Origin: Mycobacterium sp. 236(2023)
Lineage (GTDB): Bacteria > Actinomycetota > Actinomycetes > Mycobacteriales > Mycobacteriaceae
NCBI RefSeq assembly: GCF_029623955.1
Contig: NZ_JARSBP010000002.1
Span: 186,001 to 250,000 of the forward strand
DNA length: 64,000 nt
Direction: 5' to 3'
A model generated the notes under the pieces. The model searched no databases and was not told the origin of the DNA. It worked only from the letters and a program-made list of their open reading frames with translations. Positions 1 to 8,014 of this stretch are shown here, piece by piece. The stretch's first letter is position 1; each line of letters starts with the position of its first letter. Both the position numbers and the translations under genes were made by a program.

Positions 1-2
1 CG

Positions 3-947
3 TCATCGCGGCAAGACTTTGTGCGTCCAGCGGCCAGGGTCGCCTTCGAGATTGTGTCGATCCCATCCCATCAAGTCGGCGGCCGCGCCATAGGTGAACT
101 CGAGGAACTCCATCACCGCCGCGTCGGGGTCGTCGGCCTGGCGTGCAACCTCATACGGCAACAGGTACTGCCGCAGGCCGGTGTCGTAGACGACACCGTC
201 GGGCGGCGTGGCCGCATCGGCGTAGCCGGCCGGTTCGGGATAGGCGTACGAGTAGAACGCGCCCTCGGCCGCGCCGCCGGGCCAGAATCCGCAACTGCTC
301 AGTTCGTGCGAATATCCTTCCTCCATCACCCAGTCGCCGCAGTTCGGCACCCCTCCGGGATGCCGGGGTGCGAGGCGACCCGAGAATCGGGTGCAGGCCA
401 GATCGAAAGAACCCCAGAAGAAGTGGACAGGGCTGACCTTGCCGATGAACCGGGCGCGGAATCGGCCGATGACACGGTCGGCCTGGATCAGCTGTCGCCA
501 GAAGGCCTCGGCTGCGACGGGGTCGTAACCGATGTGCGTGTCCTCGACGAAGGGAATGGCTGGGTGTACTTCGTTGGGGCCGTCCGAGATTCGCGTCTCG
601 ACACCCAGATCGCCGAGAGCATCCAGAAGTCCACGGTGGAAGTTGGCCACGGAGACGCCGCGCAGATCGATGGCGGCGGCACCGCCGTCACTCACACGCA
701 CCGTGAGCACGTGGTCGACGAAGTCGAACTCCATGTCGAAGGAACCGGTCCCCACCGGGATCGCGGATGTCGTCAATCCTCGTGGCGACACGTAGAGCGG
801 CACCTGCCACCAATGATTGAGCAACGGTGCGTGGGCCAGTCGCACCTTTCCGACGATCTGGCTCCACATGTGCAGCGACCTGCGTGTCGGCTCCCAGTCA
901 TCGACGAGTAGCGCCGGCCAGCCTTCACCCGTTGGGGTGTCGGTCAT
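3..947 (-). CDS. DUF5996 family protein
   Basis: A 314-residue protein that matches my memory of the DUF5996 family of actinobacteria, whose function is not known to me. It opens with a W-P-A-L-L-VDDW-type segment and carries several Trp/His/Tyr-rich stretches (HFFWGSFDLACTRFSG near residue 175; GFWPGG near 220; FYSYAYPEPAGY near 232) typical of that family. No signal peptide or membrane segment is visible, so it is probably cytoplasmic. The stop codon is TGA at the very edge of the window and the gene is complete. It lies 36 bp downstream of the sigma-factor gene on the same strand, so it is probably the last cistron of that operon. Family call fairly sure, function unknown. Confidence 0.8.
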   Translation of the reverse strand: MTDTPTGEGWPALLVDDWEPTRRSLHMWSQIVGKVRLAHAPLLNHWWQVPLYVSPRGLTTSAIPVGTGSFDMEFDFVDHVLTVRVSDGGAAAIDLRGVSVANFHRGLLDALGDLGVETRISDGPNEVHPAIPFVEDTHIGYDPVAAEAFWRQLIQADRVIGRFRARFIGKVSPVHFFWGSFDLACTRFSGRLAPRHPGGVPNCGDWVMEEGYSHELSSCGFWPGGAAEGAFYSYAYPEPAGYADAATPPDGVVYDTGLRQYLLPYEVARQADDPDAAVMEFLEFTYGAAADLMGWDRHNLEGDPGRWTHKVLPR

Positions 948-983
948 TCGAACCTCCCTGTTGTTGTGGAGCTGATGTCGGAA

Positions 984-1625
984 CTACCCCGCCCGGTGTA
1001 CTCCGCTGTACCCGCGGTCGGCGGCGAGTGCGGCCAGCAGGACGCGCAGCCGAGATCGGCCGCGGTGAATGCGTGACATGACGGTTCCGATTGGTGTGCA
1101 CATGATTTCGCTGATATCCCGGTACGTGAGACCAGCGACGTCGGCGTAGTACACCGTCATGCGGAATTCGGCGGGCAAAGCGTCCAGCGCGCTCTTGATG
1201 TCTTCGTCGGGCAGCATCTCCAACACCTCCACCTCCGCCGAGCGCAGTGCTCGCGGTGAACGCTCGACGTCTGCCATCTGCTGGAAGGCGGAGTCCGTGG
1301 CGGTGTGTACTTCGGTGGGCCGTCGCGTGCGCTTGCGGTAATCGCTGATGTGAGCATTGGTCTGGATGCGAAAAAGCCACCCTTTGAGGTTCGTCCCTCG
1401 CTGGAAGGTCCTGAAGTTCGCAAACGCGCGAATCATGGTTTCCTGCACCAGGTCCTCGGCGTCGGCGCGTTGGAGCGTCATTCGGGCGGCCCCACCCAAG
1501 AGCGTGTCCAGCAGCGGGATCACGTCGCGTTCGAACCGCGCTGCGAGTTCGGTGTCCGTCTCGTCCGTCAGCGCAACGGAGTTGCTCGTGATGATCTGTG
1601 GTGCAGTGCTTTCGAGGTCTGTCAT
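984..1625 (-). CDS. ECF RNA polymerase sigma factor, SigH-like (ECF12-type)
   Basis: A 213-residue extracytoplasmic-function sigma factor. Region 2 spans about residues 30-105 ([12 protein letters not shown], then [10 protein letters not shown] and NLKGWLFRI) and region 4 about 145-200 ([14 protein letters not shown], then [15 protein letters not shown]). These blocks closely follow mycobacterial SigH, which directs the thiol-oxidative and heat stress response. SigH proper is followed by the zinc anti-sigma gene rshA. Here no such gene follows: the neighbours are a SnoaL-like gene overlapping upstream by 4 bp (ATGA) and DUF5996 downstream. It is therefore better read as a SigH paralogue with a different control mode than as the housekeeping sigH. 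DNA-binding residues in region 4 look intact. Confidence 0.9.
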   Translation of the reverse strand: MTDLESTAPQIITSNSVALTDETDTELAARFERDVIPLLDTLLGGAARMTLQRADAEDLVQETMIRAFANFRTFQRGTNLKGWLFRIQTNAHISDYRKRTRRPTEVHTATDSAFQQMADVERSPRALRSAEVEVLEMLPDEDIKSALDALPAEFRMTVYYADVAGLTYRDISEIMCTPIGTVMSRIHRGRSRLRVLLAALAADRGYSGVHRAG

Positions 1626-2014
1626 GGATTTCCGGCGGCGGGCAGGAGGCGTTCGTGTAGTGCGATGACGGCTTGCATCGGCCGCAGGTGAATCGACAGC
1701 GAACCGACCTTGCCCTCGGTGTTGATGCCGATCAGGTCGACGCCGCTGAGCTCCGTCGTCCCTATCCTGATGTCCGTCGCGACTGCAAAGGATCCGTCTC
1801 CCGAGATGATGTGGGTGACCGTGAGCTCGTCGATGACGTCGAGGAGCCGAGCCACTGCTTTGGCGACCTGCTCTCGGCCGACGACGGGATCAATGTCGAT
1901 CGGGCTCTCGAGAATCACGTATTCGGCGAATCGCGCGGCGGCGCGCGTGGCATCGCGGGCTTGTAGAGGCGTCAAGAACGCCGATAGTGCTGCTGGAATC
2001 TCTTCCACAGTCAT
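1622..2014 (-). CDS. SnoaL-like / NTF2-fold protein upstream of the sigma gene
   Basis: A 130-residue protein with the pattern of an NTF2-fold SnoaL-like domain: an N-terminal helix ([21 protein letters not shown]), a middle [15 protein letters not shown] segment, strands around [15 protein letters not shown], and a closing [10 protein letters not shown] helix. No catalytic residues can be assigned. Its stop overlaps the sigma start by 4 bp (ATGA), so the two are translationally coupled. In ECF41 sigma factors a SnoaL-like domain is fused to the C-terminus and modulates activity; here a free-standing one is encoded with a SigH-like factor that lacks an rshA gene. A role as partner or regulator of the sigma factor is my inference. 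A GGGAAC element, the -35 style of ECF promoters, sits at 2069-2074 on the minus strand, but I see no convincing -10 with it. Confidence 0.7.
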   Translation of the reverse strand: MTVEEIPAALSAFLTPLQARDATRAAARFAEYVILESPIDIDPVVGREQVAKAVARLLDVIDELTVTHIISGDGSFAVATDIRIGTTELSGVDLIGINTEGKVGSLSIHLRPMQAVIALHERLLPAAGNP

Positions 2015-2092
2015 GGCATCAGGCTGCCGGTACCGGCGCCGCCTTCGCGTCGGTGAAAGACCCTTACTGTTCCCGCCGAGACGGACGGTAGA

Positions 2093-2653
2093 TCAACGCA
2101 CTCCCGCGAAGACGAGGTCCAGGACCCCGTCGATGTACTCGGGTTCGAGTGGCATGGCATGAATCAGCCGATACTCGATGACCCCGTAGAGCAGGTCGCG
2201 CATCGTCGCCCAGTCGGCGTCGGCGCGCATCTCACCACGCTGCTGCGCCAGGGCGGTGCGGGCGCGGAAGTCCTCGATGTTGGGCGCGATGATCTGGTCG
2301 AAGAGGGCGCGCAACAGGTCGTGGTCGGACTGGCCGGCGGCAATCAGGCATCGGTATGCCGGGCCGAAACCGGTGGTAGTGATCAGCTCCAGGATCGCGG
2401 TGAGCTGGGTGCGGATGTCGGCGACGATGTCGCCGGTATCGGGGAGCGTGACGACGGTGCTGAGGCTTTCGGTGGCAGCTTCGAGGATCACCGCGCCTTT
2501 GGACGGCCACCAGCGGTAGATCGTCTGCTTGCTCACGCAGGCCCGCCGGGCGATCGCTTCGATCGAGATGTTGTCGTATCCGAGTTCGCCGATCATCGCG
2601 ATGGACGCGTCGAGGATGGCCCGTCGCGAGTGCTCGTTGCGGCTTGCAGGCAT
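2093..2653 (-). CDS. TetR/AcrR family transcriptional regulator
   Basis: A 186-residue repressor-type protein. The N-terminal helix-turn-helix covers about residues 8-54 (RRAILDASIAMIGELGYDNIS, then IARRACVSKQTIYRWWPSKGAV), followed by a helical ligand-binding domain of the TetR_C_11/16 style containing TGFGPAYRCLIAAGQSD. The YRWWPSKGAV end of the DNA-binding helix is typical of actinobacterial members. It is divergent from the large LuxR-type regulator at 2783, and the 129-bp intergenic region carries a 20-bp dyad (2692-2711) that looks like its operator. It may repress itself and the LuxR-type gene. The SnoaL-sigma-DUF5996 cluster lies 78 bp downstream on the same strand and could be co-transcribed. 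Confidence 0.9.
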   Translation of the reverse strand: MPASRNEHSRRAILDASIAMIGELGYDNISIEAIARRACVSKQTIYRWWPSKGAVILEAATESLSTVVTLPDTGDIVADIRTQLTAILELITTTGFGPAYRCLIAAGQSDHDLLRALFDQIIAPNIEDFRARTALAQQRGEMRADADWATMRDLLYGVIEYRLIHAMPLEPEYIDGVLDLVFAGVR

Positions 2654-2691
2654 ACCGCAGACCGTAGACCAGAGGGACGCAAAACTGATGC

Positions 2692-2711
2692 AATACGGTC
2701 CGGTCCGTATT
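2692..2711. promoter_or_regulatory. Candidate TetR operator (7-bp arm dyad)
   Basis: The sequence AATACGG-N6-CCGTATT forms perfect 7-bp arms around TCCGGT, a size and shape normal for TetR-family operators. It lies between the divergent TetR gene (start 2653) and the LuxR-type ATPase gene (start 2783), 38 bp from the TetR start. Assignment to this TetR is by position only. Confidence 0.65.
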
Positions 2712-2782
2712 GACGGGTTGGGGACTGTCTCCTACTGTCGTGGTAGCCGCAAGGCGGCAGCCACTTCGGAAGGAAGCGGATC

Positions 2783-5518
2783 GTGTCCGTCGAGCTTTGT
2801 TCTCCCGCGCCGGATGTCCTGCTGGGTCGACGTGCAGAACGCGGTGCAGTCGACCGACTTCTGACCGAGGCAGCTGCAGGGCGCAGCGGGGTGCTCGTGG
2901 TGCGCGGGGAAGCGGGGATCGGCAAATCGGCGCTGCTTGCGTACGCGGGCGAATCCGCTCTCGCGCTGAGTATCCGGGTGGAGTCTTCGGTCGGGGTCGA
3001 AGCTGAGACACAGTTCGCGTTCGCCGGCCTGCACCAGCTGTGCGCGTCGTTTCTCGACCGCTCCGAGACGCTGCCGGACCCGCAACGCACCGCACTCGAC
3101 GTCGCGTTGGGTCGCCAGGCCGGCGCCGCGCCGGATCGATTCCTGGTCGGGCTGGCTGTCCTCAACCTCCTCTCCGAGGAGGGGCCGATGCTGTGCCTGG
3201 TCGACGACGCGCAATGGCTGGATCAGGCATCTGCTCAGGTGCTTGCGTTCGTCGCACGGCGGTTGGGGGCCGAACGGCTGGCGCTGATCTTCGCGGTACG
3301 CGACCCCTGCGAAGGCGCCGACCCGCTGGCCGGGTTGCCCGAGTTGCGCGTGGACGGGCTGGGGGACGCCGACGCCCGGGCGCTGCTGAAGACTGCGGTG
3401 TGCGCTCCGCTCGATGACGGGGTCCGCGACCGTATCGTCGCCGAGGCGCGCGGTAACCCGTTGGCGCTGTTGGAACTTCCCAGCAGTGTGCAGTTGGCTG
3501 GTGGCTTCGGGCTGCCCGACGCTGTGAGCGTGCCGCGCCGAATCGAGGACAATTATCGGCGGCGCTCGAACAGCCTCCCTGCCGAAACGCGTCAGCTGTT
3601 GCTGGTGGCAGCGTCCGAGCCGACCGGCGATGCGGAGCTGCTGTGGCGCGCGGCTGATCACCTGGGGATCGACCGCGAGGCCGCCGCACCCGCGGAAACC
3701 GCAGGTCTGCTGGAGATCGACACTCGCGTCCGGTTCCGTCATCCGCTGGTGCGGTCCGCGGTTTACCGTGCCGCCTCGGCACCGGAGCACCGTAGGGCCC
3801 ACTGCGCCCTCTCCGCGGCCACCGACCCGCGCGATCCGGATCGCCGCGCGTGGCATCGTGCGCAGTCGGTACTGGGGACCGACGAAGAAGCCGCCGCTGA
3901 TCTGGAGCGTTCGGCCGACCGAGCATTGGCCCGCGGCGGATTCTGCGCCGCCGCAGCGTTTCTCCGGCGTGCGACCGACCTGACGCCCGACCCGGCCCAT
4001 CGCGCGAGACGCGCACTGGATGCCGCCAACGCCGAACACTGCGCCGGCGCGCCCGAAGCCGCGCTGGCGCTGCTCGAGGGTGTCGACGCCGGGTTGCTGG
4101 ACGGACTGCAACGCGCCCGGCGGGAATTGCTTCGCGCCCAGATCGCCTTTCATCTGACGCAGGGCAGCGATGTGCCGCGGATGCTGCTGGGCGCCGCCCA
4201 GATGTTGGCGCCGCTGGATCCGGCCCTGGCTCGTCTGACCTACCTGCAGGCCTTCGACGGGGCGACGATCACCGGGGGTTCGGGCGCCGGACCCGGTTTG
4301 TCGGAGCTTGCCGAAGCGGTCCGTGCCGCTCGAGCGCCGACTGGGACGCCGAGCCCCTCCGATCTGCTGCTCGGCGGGTTGGTCGCCGTACACACCGATG
4401 GATTCGATTCCGGCGCACCACTTTTGAGACGGGCTCTGGAGACGTTGCGTGAATACCCATTCCCGGTCGAGAGGGTCCGGGCCGGCGAGGCCGGCAACTG
4501 GCTGTCGTTGGGCGCACGGACCGCGATTGCTCTGTTCGAGGACGAACTGACCATCGACCTGGCCGACCGCAACGTCCGGCAGGCGCGTGAAGCCGGAGCC
4601 CTCGCCGCGCTACCCACAGCGCTGACCGTAGCGGCGTTCGCGCGGATCTACACCGGCGAACTCTCCCGCGCCGCCGAGTTCGCGGACGAAGCCGCGGCGA
4701 TATCGGAAGTGTCGGGCGCGAAGCCGTTGAGCTACGCGCACACGTACCTGAATGCCTGGCGCGGAATAGATTTCGACGGCGCTGTCCGCGGGGGGGAATC
4801 ACGGGGCATCGAAGCCACGGTGTCCATGGTGGCAATGGCGGTATTGCACAACAGTCGCGGCAATTATCCGGCGGCGCAGAGTGTCGCTTCCTTTGCCAGT
4901 GATTCATACGAGCCGGGGATCAGGGGGCTGGCGCTGTACGAGCTGGTCGAGGCTGCCTCCCGCGCCGGTGATTCGGAATCCGCTTGTCGCGCAATGGAGG
5001 AGCTTGACGCACGAGCCCGGGCCAGCGGTACCGAGTGGGCGCTTGGTGTTGCCGCGCACTCGCGAGCGTTGACCAGCAGTGGAGCGGACGCAGAAGAGCT
5101 CTACCGCGAAGCGGTAAAGAGGCTTCAGAACTGCCGGATGCGCGCGTTCCTTGCCCGCGCCCATCTCGTCTTCGGTGAGTGGCTGCGCCGCGATGGCCGC
5201 CGCAGCGACGCACGCGAACAACTCCGCACCGCCCACTCGCTCCTGTCCGAGATGGGCGCAGAGCTGTTCGCTGCCCGCGCCGCCCGTGAGCTGCGTGCCA
5301 CCGGCGAGCGTGCACGCAAACGGACGTCTCAGCCCAGCGACGCGCTCACCGCCCAGGAGTTGACCATCGCGCGATACGTCGCGACCGGGGCAACGTCGCG
5401 CGAGGTCGGTGAACAGCTCTTCCTGAGCCCGCGCACGATCGAAGCGCACCTGCGAAACATCTTCCGGAAGCTCGGCATCACCTCCCGCCGACAGCTCAGG
5501 GAACTGCACCTGCCCTAG
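2783..5518 (+). CDS. LAL-type LuxR-family ATPase transcriptional regulator
   Basis: A 911-residue regulator of the large ATP-binding LuxR (LAL/MalT-like) class. Residues 42-49 are a Walker A motif (GEAGIGKS), residues about 136-147 a Walker B block (MLCLVDDAQWLD), and about 855-905 a C-terminal LuxR helix-turn-helix (LTAQELTIARYVATGATSRE, then SPRTIEAHLRNIFRKLGI). The middle consists of alanine- and arginine-rich helical repeats of the TPR-like kind that usually bind an inducer. The GTG start at 2783 is preceded by AGGAAG at 2771-2776. It is divergent from the TetR gene and shares a probable operator region with it. Target genes are unknown; LAL proteins usually activate nearby or catabolic genes. 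Confidence 0.9.
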   Translation: MSVELCSPAPDVLLGRRAERGAVDRLLTEAAAGRSGVLVVRGEAGIGKSALLAYAGESALALSIRVESSVGVEAETQFAFAGLHQLCASFLDRSETLPDPQRTALDVALGRQAGAAPDRFLVGLAVLNLLSEEGPMLCLVDDAQWLDQASAQVLAFVARRLGAERLALIFAVRDPCEGADPLAGLPELRVDGLGDADARALLKTAVCAPLDDGVRDRIVAEARGNPLALLELPSSVQLAGGFGLPDAVSVPRRIEDNYRRRSNSLPAETRQLLLVAASEPTGDAELLWRAADHLGIDREAAAPAETAGLLEIDTRVRFRHPLVRSAVYRAASAPEHRRAHCALSAATDPRDPDRRAWHRAQSVLGTDEEAAADLERSADRALARGGFCAAAAFLRRATDLTPDPAHRARRALDAANAEHCAGAPEAALALLEGVDAGLLDGLQRARRELLRAQIAFHLTQGSDVPRMLLGAAQMLAPLDPALARLTYLQAFDGATITGGSGAGPGLSELAEAVRAARAPTGTPSPSDLLLGGLVAVHTDGFDSGAPLLRRALETLREYPFPVERVRAGEAGNWLSLGARTAIALFEDELTIDLADRNVRQAREAGALAALPTALTVAAFARIYTGELSRAAEFADEAAAISEVSGAKPLSYAHTYLNAWRGIDFDGAVRGGESRGIEATVSMVAMAVLHNSRGNYPAAQSVASFASDSYEPGIRGLALYELVEAASRAGDSESACRAMEELDARARASGTEWALGVAAHSRALTSSGADAEELYREAVKRLQNCRMRAFLARAHLVFGEWLRRDGRRSDAREQLRTAHSLLSEMGAELFAARAARELRATGERARKRTSQPSDALTAQELTIARYVATGATSREVGEQLFLSPRTIEAHLRNIFRKLGITSRRQLRELHLP

Positions 5519-5531
5519 CCGTCCCCGCCCC

Positions 5532-5594
5532 CGCCGAAACGGAATTCCAGCAGCGGAAGTTCGAGTAGGGGCCTGCGTAGTTTCCGTCTGGGCG
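5532..5594 (-). repeat. 63-bp hairpin repeat, copy 1
   Basis: First of five 63-bp imperfect palindromes in the window. It starts 13 bp after the LuxR-type stop codon. Outer arms begin CGCCGAAACGGAA and end TTTCCGTCTGGGCG; the inner stem is GCAG/CTGC; the loop carries the conserved heptamer ACTCGAA, here on the minus strand. It is a direct repeat of copy 2 (57 of 60 bases match over 5535-5594 versus 6506-6565), and together they bracket the DUF559 gene. Confidence 0.85.
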
Positions 5595-5627
5595 AGAGGT
5601 GTCGGTGCGGCTCACCAAGATGCCGTC

Positions 5628-6539
5628 ATGGGGGAGATCTTCTTGGGGACCGAGGCGGTCGCTGCCGGCGTCGTCACCCGGCATGAACTGGCGCGCTGGT
5701 GCCGGCCCGTGTTTCCGAATGTCCACGTTCCGAAGGGTCAGGTCGTGACGCTGCGGGACCTGGCGGTCGGTGCGTGGCTGTGGTCGGGGCGAACGGGCAT
5801 CGTGACGGGTCTGGCGGCCGCGAGGCTCCACGGTGCGGCATGGATCCCCGACGACGCGGACGTGGAATTGATCTTCGAGAACACCCACCCGCCGCGAGGG
5901 ATCGTCGCGCGCAACGAACGGATCGCATCCGACGAGTGGGATCTGATGTCAGGCGTCCCAGTGGCCAACGCGGCGCGCACGGCATTCGACCTTGGCAGGT
6001 TTCGGCGCCGCCTCGACGCGGTGGTGCGGCTGGATGCGTTGATGCGCGTGAGCCCGTACTCGACCGAGGACGTGATGATGTTGACCAAGCGCTACCGCGG
6101 CGCACGCGGCGTCGCCCGTGTCAAAGCGGCGTTACCGTTCGTCGACGGTGGCGCCCAGTCTCCGATGGAGACGTACTGGCGGATGCTGGTCGTGCACTGC
6201 GGCTTCCCGTCACCTGCCACGCAGATCCCGATCTTCGACGAGGACGGCTACCCGGTTCGGGTTGTCGACTTCGGCTGGGAGGAACTGAAAGTCGCGGTCG
6301 AGTACGACGGCGATCAGCACCAGAGCAACCGCGCCCAATATCTGAAGGACCGGGATGTCATGCGCATTCTTCGGCGTAGAGGCTGGGAAGTGCTCTGCGT
6401 TGTCAGAGAAGACCGGCGCGACGACGTCATCGCCCGGTTACATCGGGCGATGGTCTCGCGCGGGTGGTCAGGTATCTCGTTCGCCGATGCCGTGACCCGC
6501 TCCCGCGAAACGGAATTCCAGCAGCGAAAGTTCGAGTAG
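5628..6539 (+). CDS. DUF559 (Vsr-like / PD-(D/E)XK fold) protein with AbiEi-like N-terminus
   Basis: A 303-residue protein with two parts. The first ~150 residues resemble the winged-helix and linker region of AbiEi-type antitoxin-like proteins (AGVVTRHELARW, then GIVTGLAAARLHGAAW, then VPVANAARTAFDLGRF). The last ~110 form a DUF559/Vsr-like nuclease fold, with VVDFGWEELKVAVEYDGDQH near 220-240 giving the Asp...Glu-x-Asp...His pattern. Proteins like this are numerous in mycobacteria and their role is not established. The gene lies between two direct copies of the 63-bp repeat. The second copy encodes its last residues (from about RETEFQQRKFE) and its stop codon. It may be a DNA nuclease or a regulator; whether it acts on the repeat is a hypothesis only. 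Confidence 0.75.
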   Translation: MGEIFLGTEAVAAGVVTRHELARWCRPVFPNVHVPKGQVVTLRDLAVGAWLWSGRTGIVTGLAAARLHGAAWIPDDADVELIFENTHPPRGIVARNERIASDEWDLMSGVPVANAARTAFDLGRFRRRLDAVVRLDALMRVSPYSTEDVMMLTKRYRGARGVARVKAALPFVDGGAQSPMETYWRMLVVHCGFPSPATQIPIFDEDGYPVRVVDFGWEELKVAVEYDGDQHQSNRAQYLKDRDVMRILRRRGWEVLCVVREDRRDDVIARLHRAMVSRGWSGISFADAVTRSRETEFQQRKFE

Positions 6540-6565
6540 GGGCCTGCGTAGCTTCCGTCTCGGCG
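6503..6565 (-). repeat. 63-bp hairpin repeat, copy 2
   Basis: Direct repeat of copy 1, offset by 971 bp and 95 % identical over 60 bp. It overlaps the 3' end of the DUF559 gene and supplies its TAG stop at 6537-6539 (GTTCGAG-TAG). Orientation by the loop heptamer is minus. It lies between the convergent DUF559 and LysR genes. Confidence 0.85.
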
Positions 6566-6571
6566 TGAAAG

Positions 6572-7495
6572 CTAGCTGACGCCTTCGACCAGATCGTCGG
6601 TCGTCCACTCCTGTTGCGGCAGGACATCTTTCAAAACCCTTACCAGCGCCGGGTTCGTCGAATCGCCACGCCACACCGCATCGAGCTCGACGGGCCGCTC
6701 GCGGAACGCGCCGATCGTGCGGAACACGACGCCTTCGGGGTGCAGCGTCGCCGCGGACGCGGGCACCAGCGCGATCCCGATGCCCGACCGGACGAGCACC
6801 AGCATGGTGTGCACCTGCGTCACGTATTGCACGTAGCGCGGCGTCGCCCCCGCGATCGTGAACGTCGAGATCAGCAACTCGTTGAAATACCGCGCCTGCA
6901 CGGGCGAGTACATGATGACGTCCTGGCCGTCGAGGTCGGTGAGCGTCAGCTGCCGCGACATGTCGGCCAGCGGATGCCCGGCCGGCAGCGCCGCCACCAA
7001 CTGCTCGTGCAGCAGCGGCCGCGACACCAGGCCAGGCCGCTTCAGCGGAGGACGGGCCATCCCCAGATCCAGTTCACCCGTCATCAGGCCTTCGATCTGG
7101 GCGGCGGTCACCATCTCGCGCAGGTCCAGCTTCACGTCGGGCAGCCGCTCCCTGGCACGTTCGAGCAACCGGGGCAGCACGGCGTGTGCCGAGGCCGCCG
7201 TGAAGCCGACGACGACGGTGCCGAGGTCACCGGCGGGGATGCGTTTGACGGTCTGCGCGGCCCCTTCGGCGAGCTGCAGGATGCGCCGCGCGTCGGGCAG
7301 GAACGCCGCGCCGGCCGGGGTCAGCGTGACGGTCCGCGTGGTGCGGTCGATCAGCTGCACACCGAGCTCGTTCTCCAGCTGCTGCACCTGGCGGGACAGC
7401 GGCGGCTGCGTCATGTGGAGCCGCTCTGCCGCACGACCGAAGTGCAGTTCTTCGGCGACGGCGACGAAGCAGGACAGCCGGGCAAGTGAGAACAT
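6572..7495 (-). CDS. LysR-family regulator of the glucarate operon
   Basis: A 307-residue LysR-type regulator. The N-terminal winged helix-turn-helix covers residues 1-60 (LARLSCFVAVAEELHFGRAA, then MTQPPLSRQVQQLE), followed by a periplasmic-binding-like effector domain. The open frame extends far upstream, but the ATG at 7495 gives the canonical LysR N-terminus and forms a TGATG junction with the stop of the preceding F420-type gene (1-bp overlap), so I chose it. It is the last gene of the glucarate catabolic operon and probably senses a glucarate-pathway metabolite. A T-N11-A dyad upstream of the operon (11894-11916) fits it as operator. Confidence 0.88.
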   Translation of the reverse strand: MFSLARLSCFVAVAEELHFGRAAERLHMTQPPLSRQVQQLENELGVQLIDRTTRTVTLTPAGAAFLPDARRILQLAEGAAQTVKRIPAGDLGTVVVGFTAASAHAVLPRLLERARERLPDVKLDLREMVTAAQIEGLMTGELDLGMARPPLKRPGLVSRPLLHEQLVAALPAGHPLADMSRQLTLTDLDGQDVIMYSPVQARYFNELLISTFTIAGATPRYVQYVTQVHTMLVLVRSGIGIALVPASAATLHPEGVVFRTIGAFRERPVELDAVWRGDSTNPALVRVLKDVLPQQEWTTDDLVEGVS

Positions 7496-7974
7496 CAGGC
7501 CTGTGACGTTAGCTTGATCGCCGCGATCTTCAGCCGGTCGGCCGCGTCCTCCCATTCGGCGATCGTCGGCAGCCGATCGCCGGCGAACGTCATGCCCATC
7601 TGGCGCTGCGCCTTCTTCGCGCCGTAGGACGTCGCGATCCGCTCGCAGAGCGCCGCCACCGCAGCACGATCGGTGATCAGGTCGCCGCGCATCGTGCGCG
7701 TCTTGCCTTTGAAGGAGACCTGCGCGTCGGCGCCGTCGCGGAAGTTGTACTTCCACTGCGCCTCGAGCACGACGTAGAGACCGCCGTCGAGCTGGTGGGC
7801 GCTGACGGGGGTGGAGTACTTCTTGCCGGATTTGCGGCCGGTGAAGCTGACGAGCATGAAGTCGCCGATGAGTCCGCCGACCGGCGTCTTCAGCAGGATC
7901 TTCAGCGCGGGGTTGACCACCGAGAGCATGGCTTCCGGCGGGTGTGCGGCATCGACGGCCGGCTGATCAGTCAT
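7495..7974 (-). CDS. Ddn-like deazaflavin (F420)-dependent nitroreductase-family protein
   Basis: A 159-residue protein of the DUF385/Ddn family, the split beta-barrel proteins that use cofactor F420 in mycobacteria. Recognisable blocks are VNPALKILLKTPVGGLIGD, VSFTGRKSGKKYSTPV, and LYVVLEAQWKYNFRDGADAQ, typical of the family's cofactor-contacting segment. The ATG at 7974 was chosen over an upstream start because it gives the usual N-terminus. It sits 40 bp after the glucarate dehydratase gene and overlaps the LysR start by 1 bp, so it is part of the operon. No step of standard glucarate catabolism needs it, and its substrate is unknown. Confidence 0.82.
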   Translation of the reverse strand: MTDQPAVDAAHPPEAMLSVVNPALKILLKTPVGGLIGDFMLVSFTGRKSGKKYSTPVSAHQLDGGLYVVLEAQWKYNFRDGADAQVSFKGKTRTMRGDLITDRAAVAALCERIATSYGAKKAQRQMGMTFAGDRLPTIAEWEDAADRLKIAAIKLTSQA

Positions 7975-8014
7975 GCGTCCACCGTAGGACGCGCGGGTCA
8001 GCCCCGGGACGGAT

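Noticed and set aside
984..1625. Calling the sigma gene the housekeeping sigH
   Set aside because: The motifs are SigH-like, but the rshA neighbour expected for true sigH is missing.
2732..4393. 553-codon minus-strand frame opposite the LAL-type regulator
   Set aside because: Antisense shadow; it would also run over the TetR operator region and has no recognisable motif.
5532..6565. Reading the DUF559 gene with its flanking direct repeats as an insertion sequence
   Set aside because: The protein has no transposase motif, the flanking repeats are a wider dispersed family, and no target-site duplication was found.
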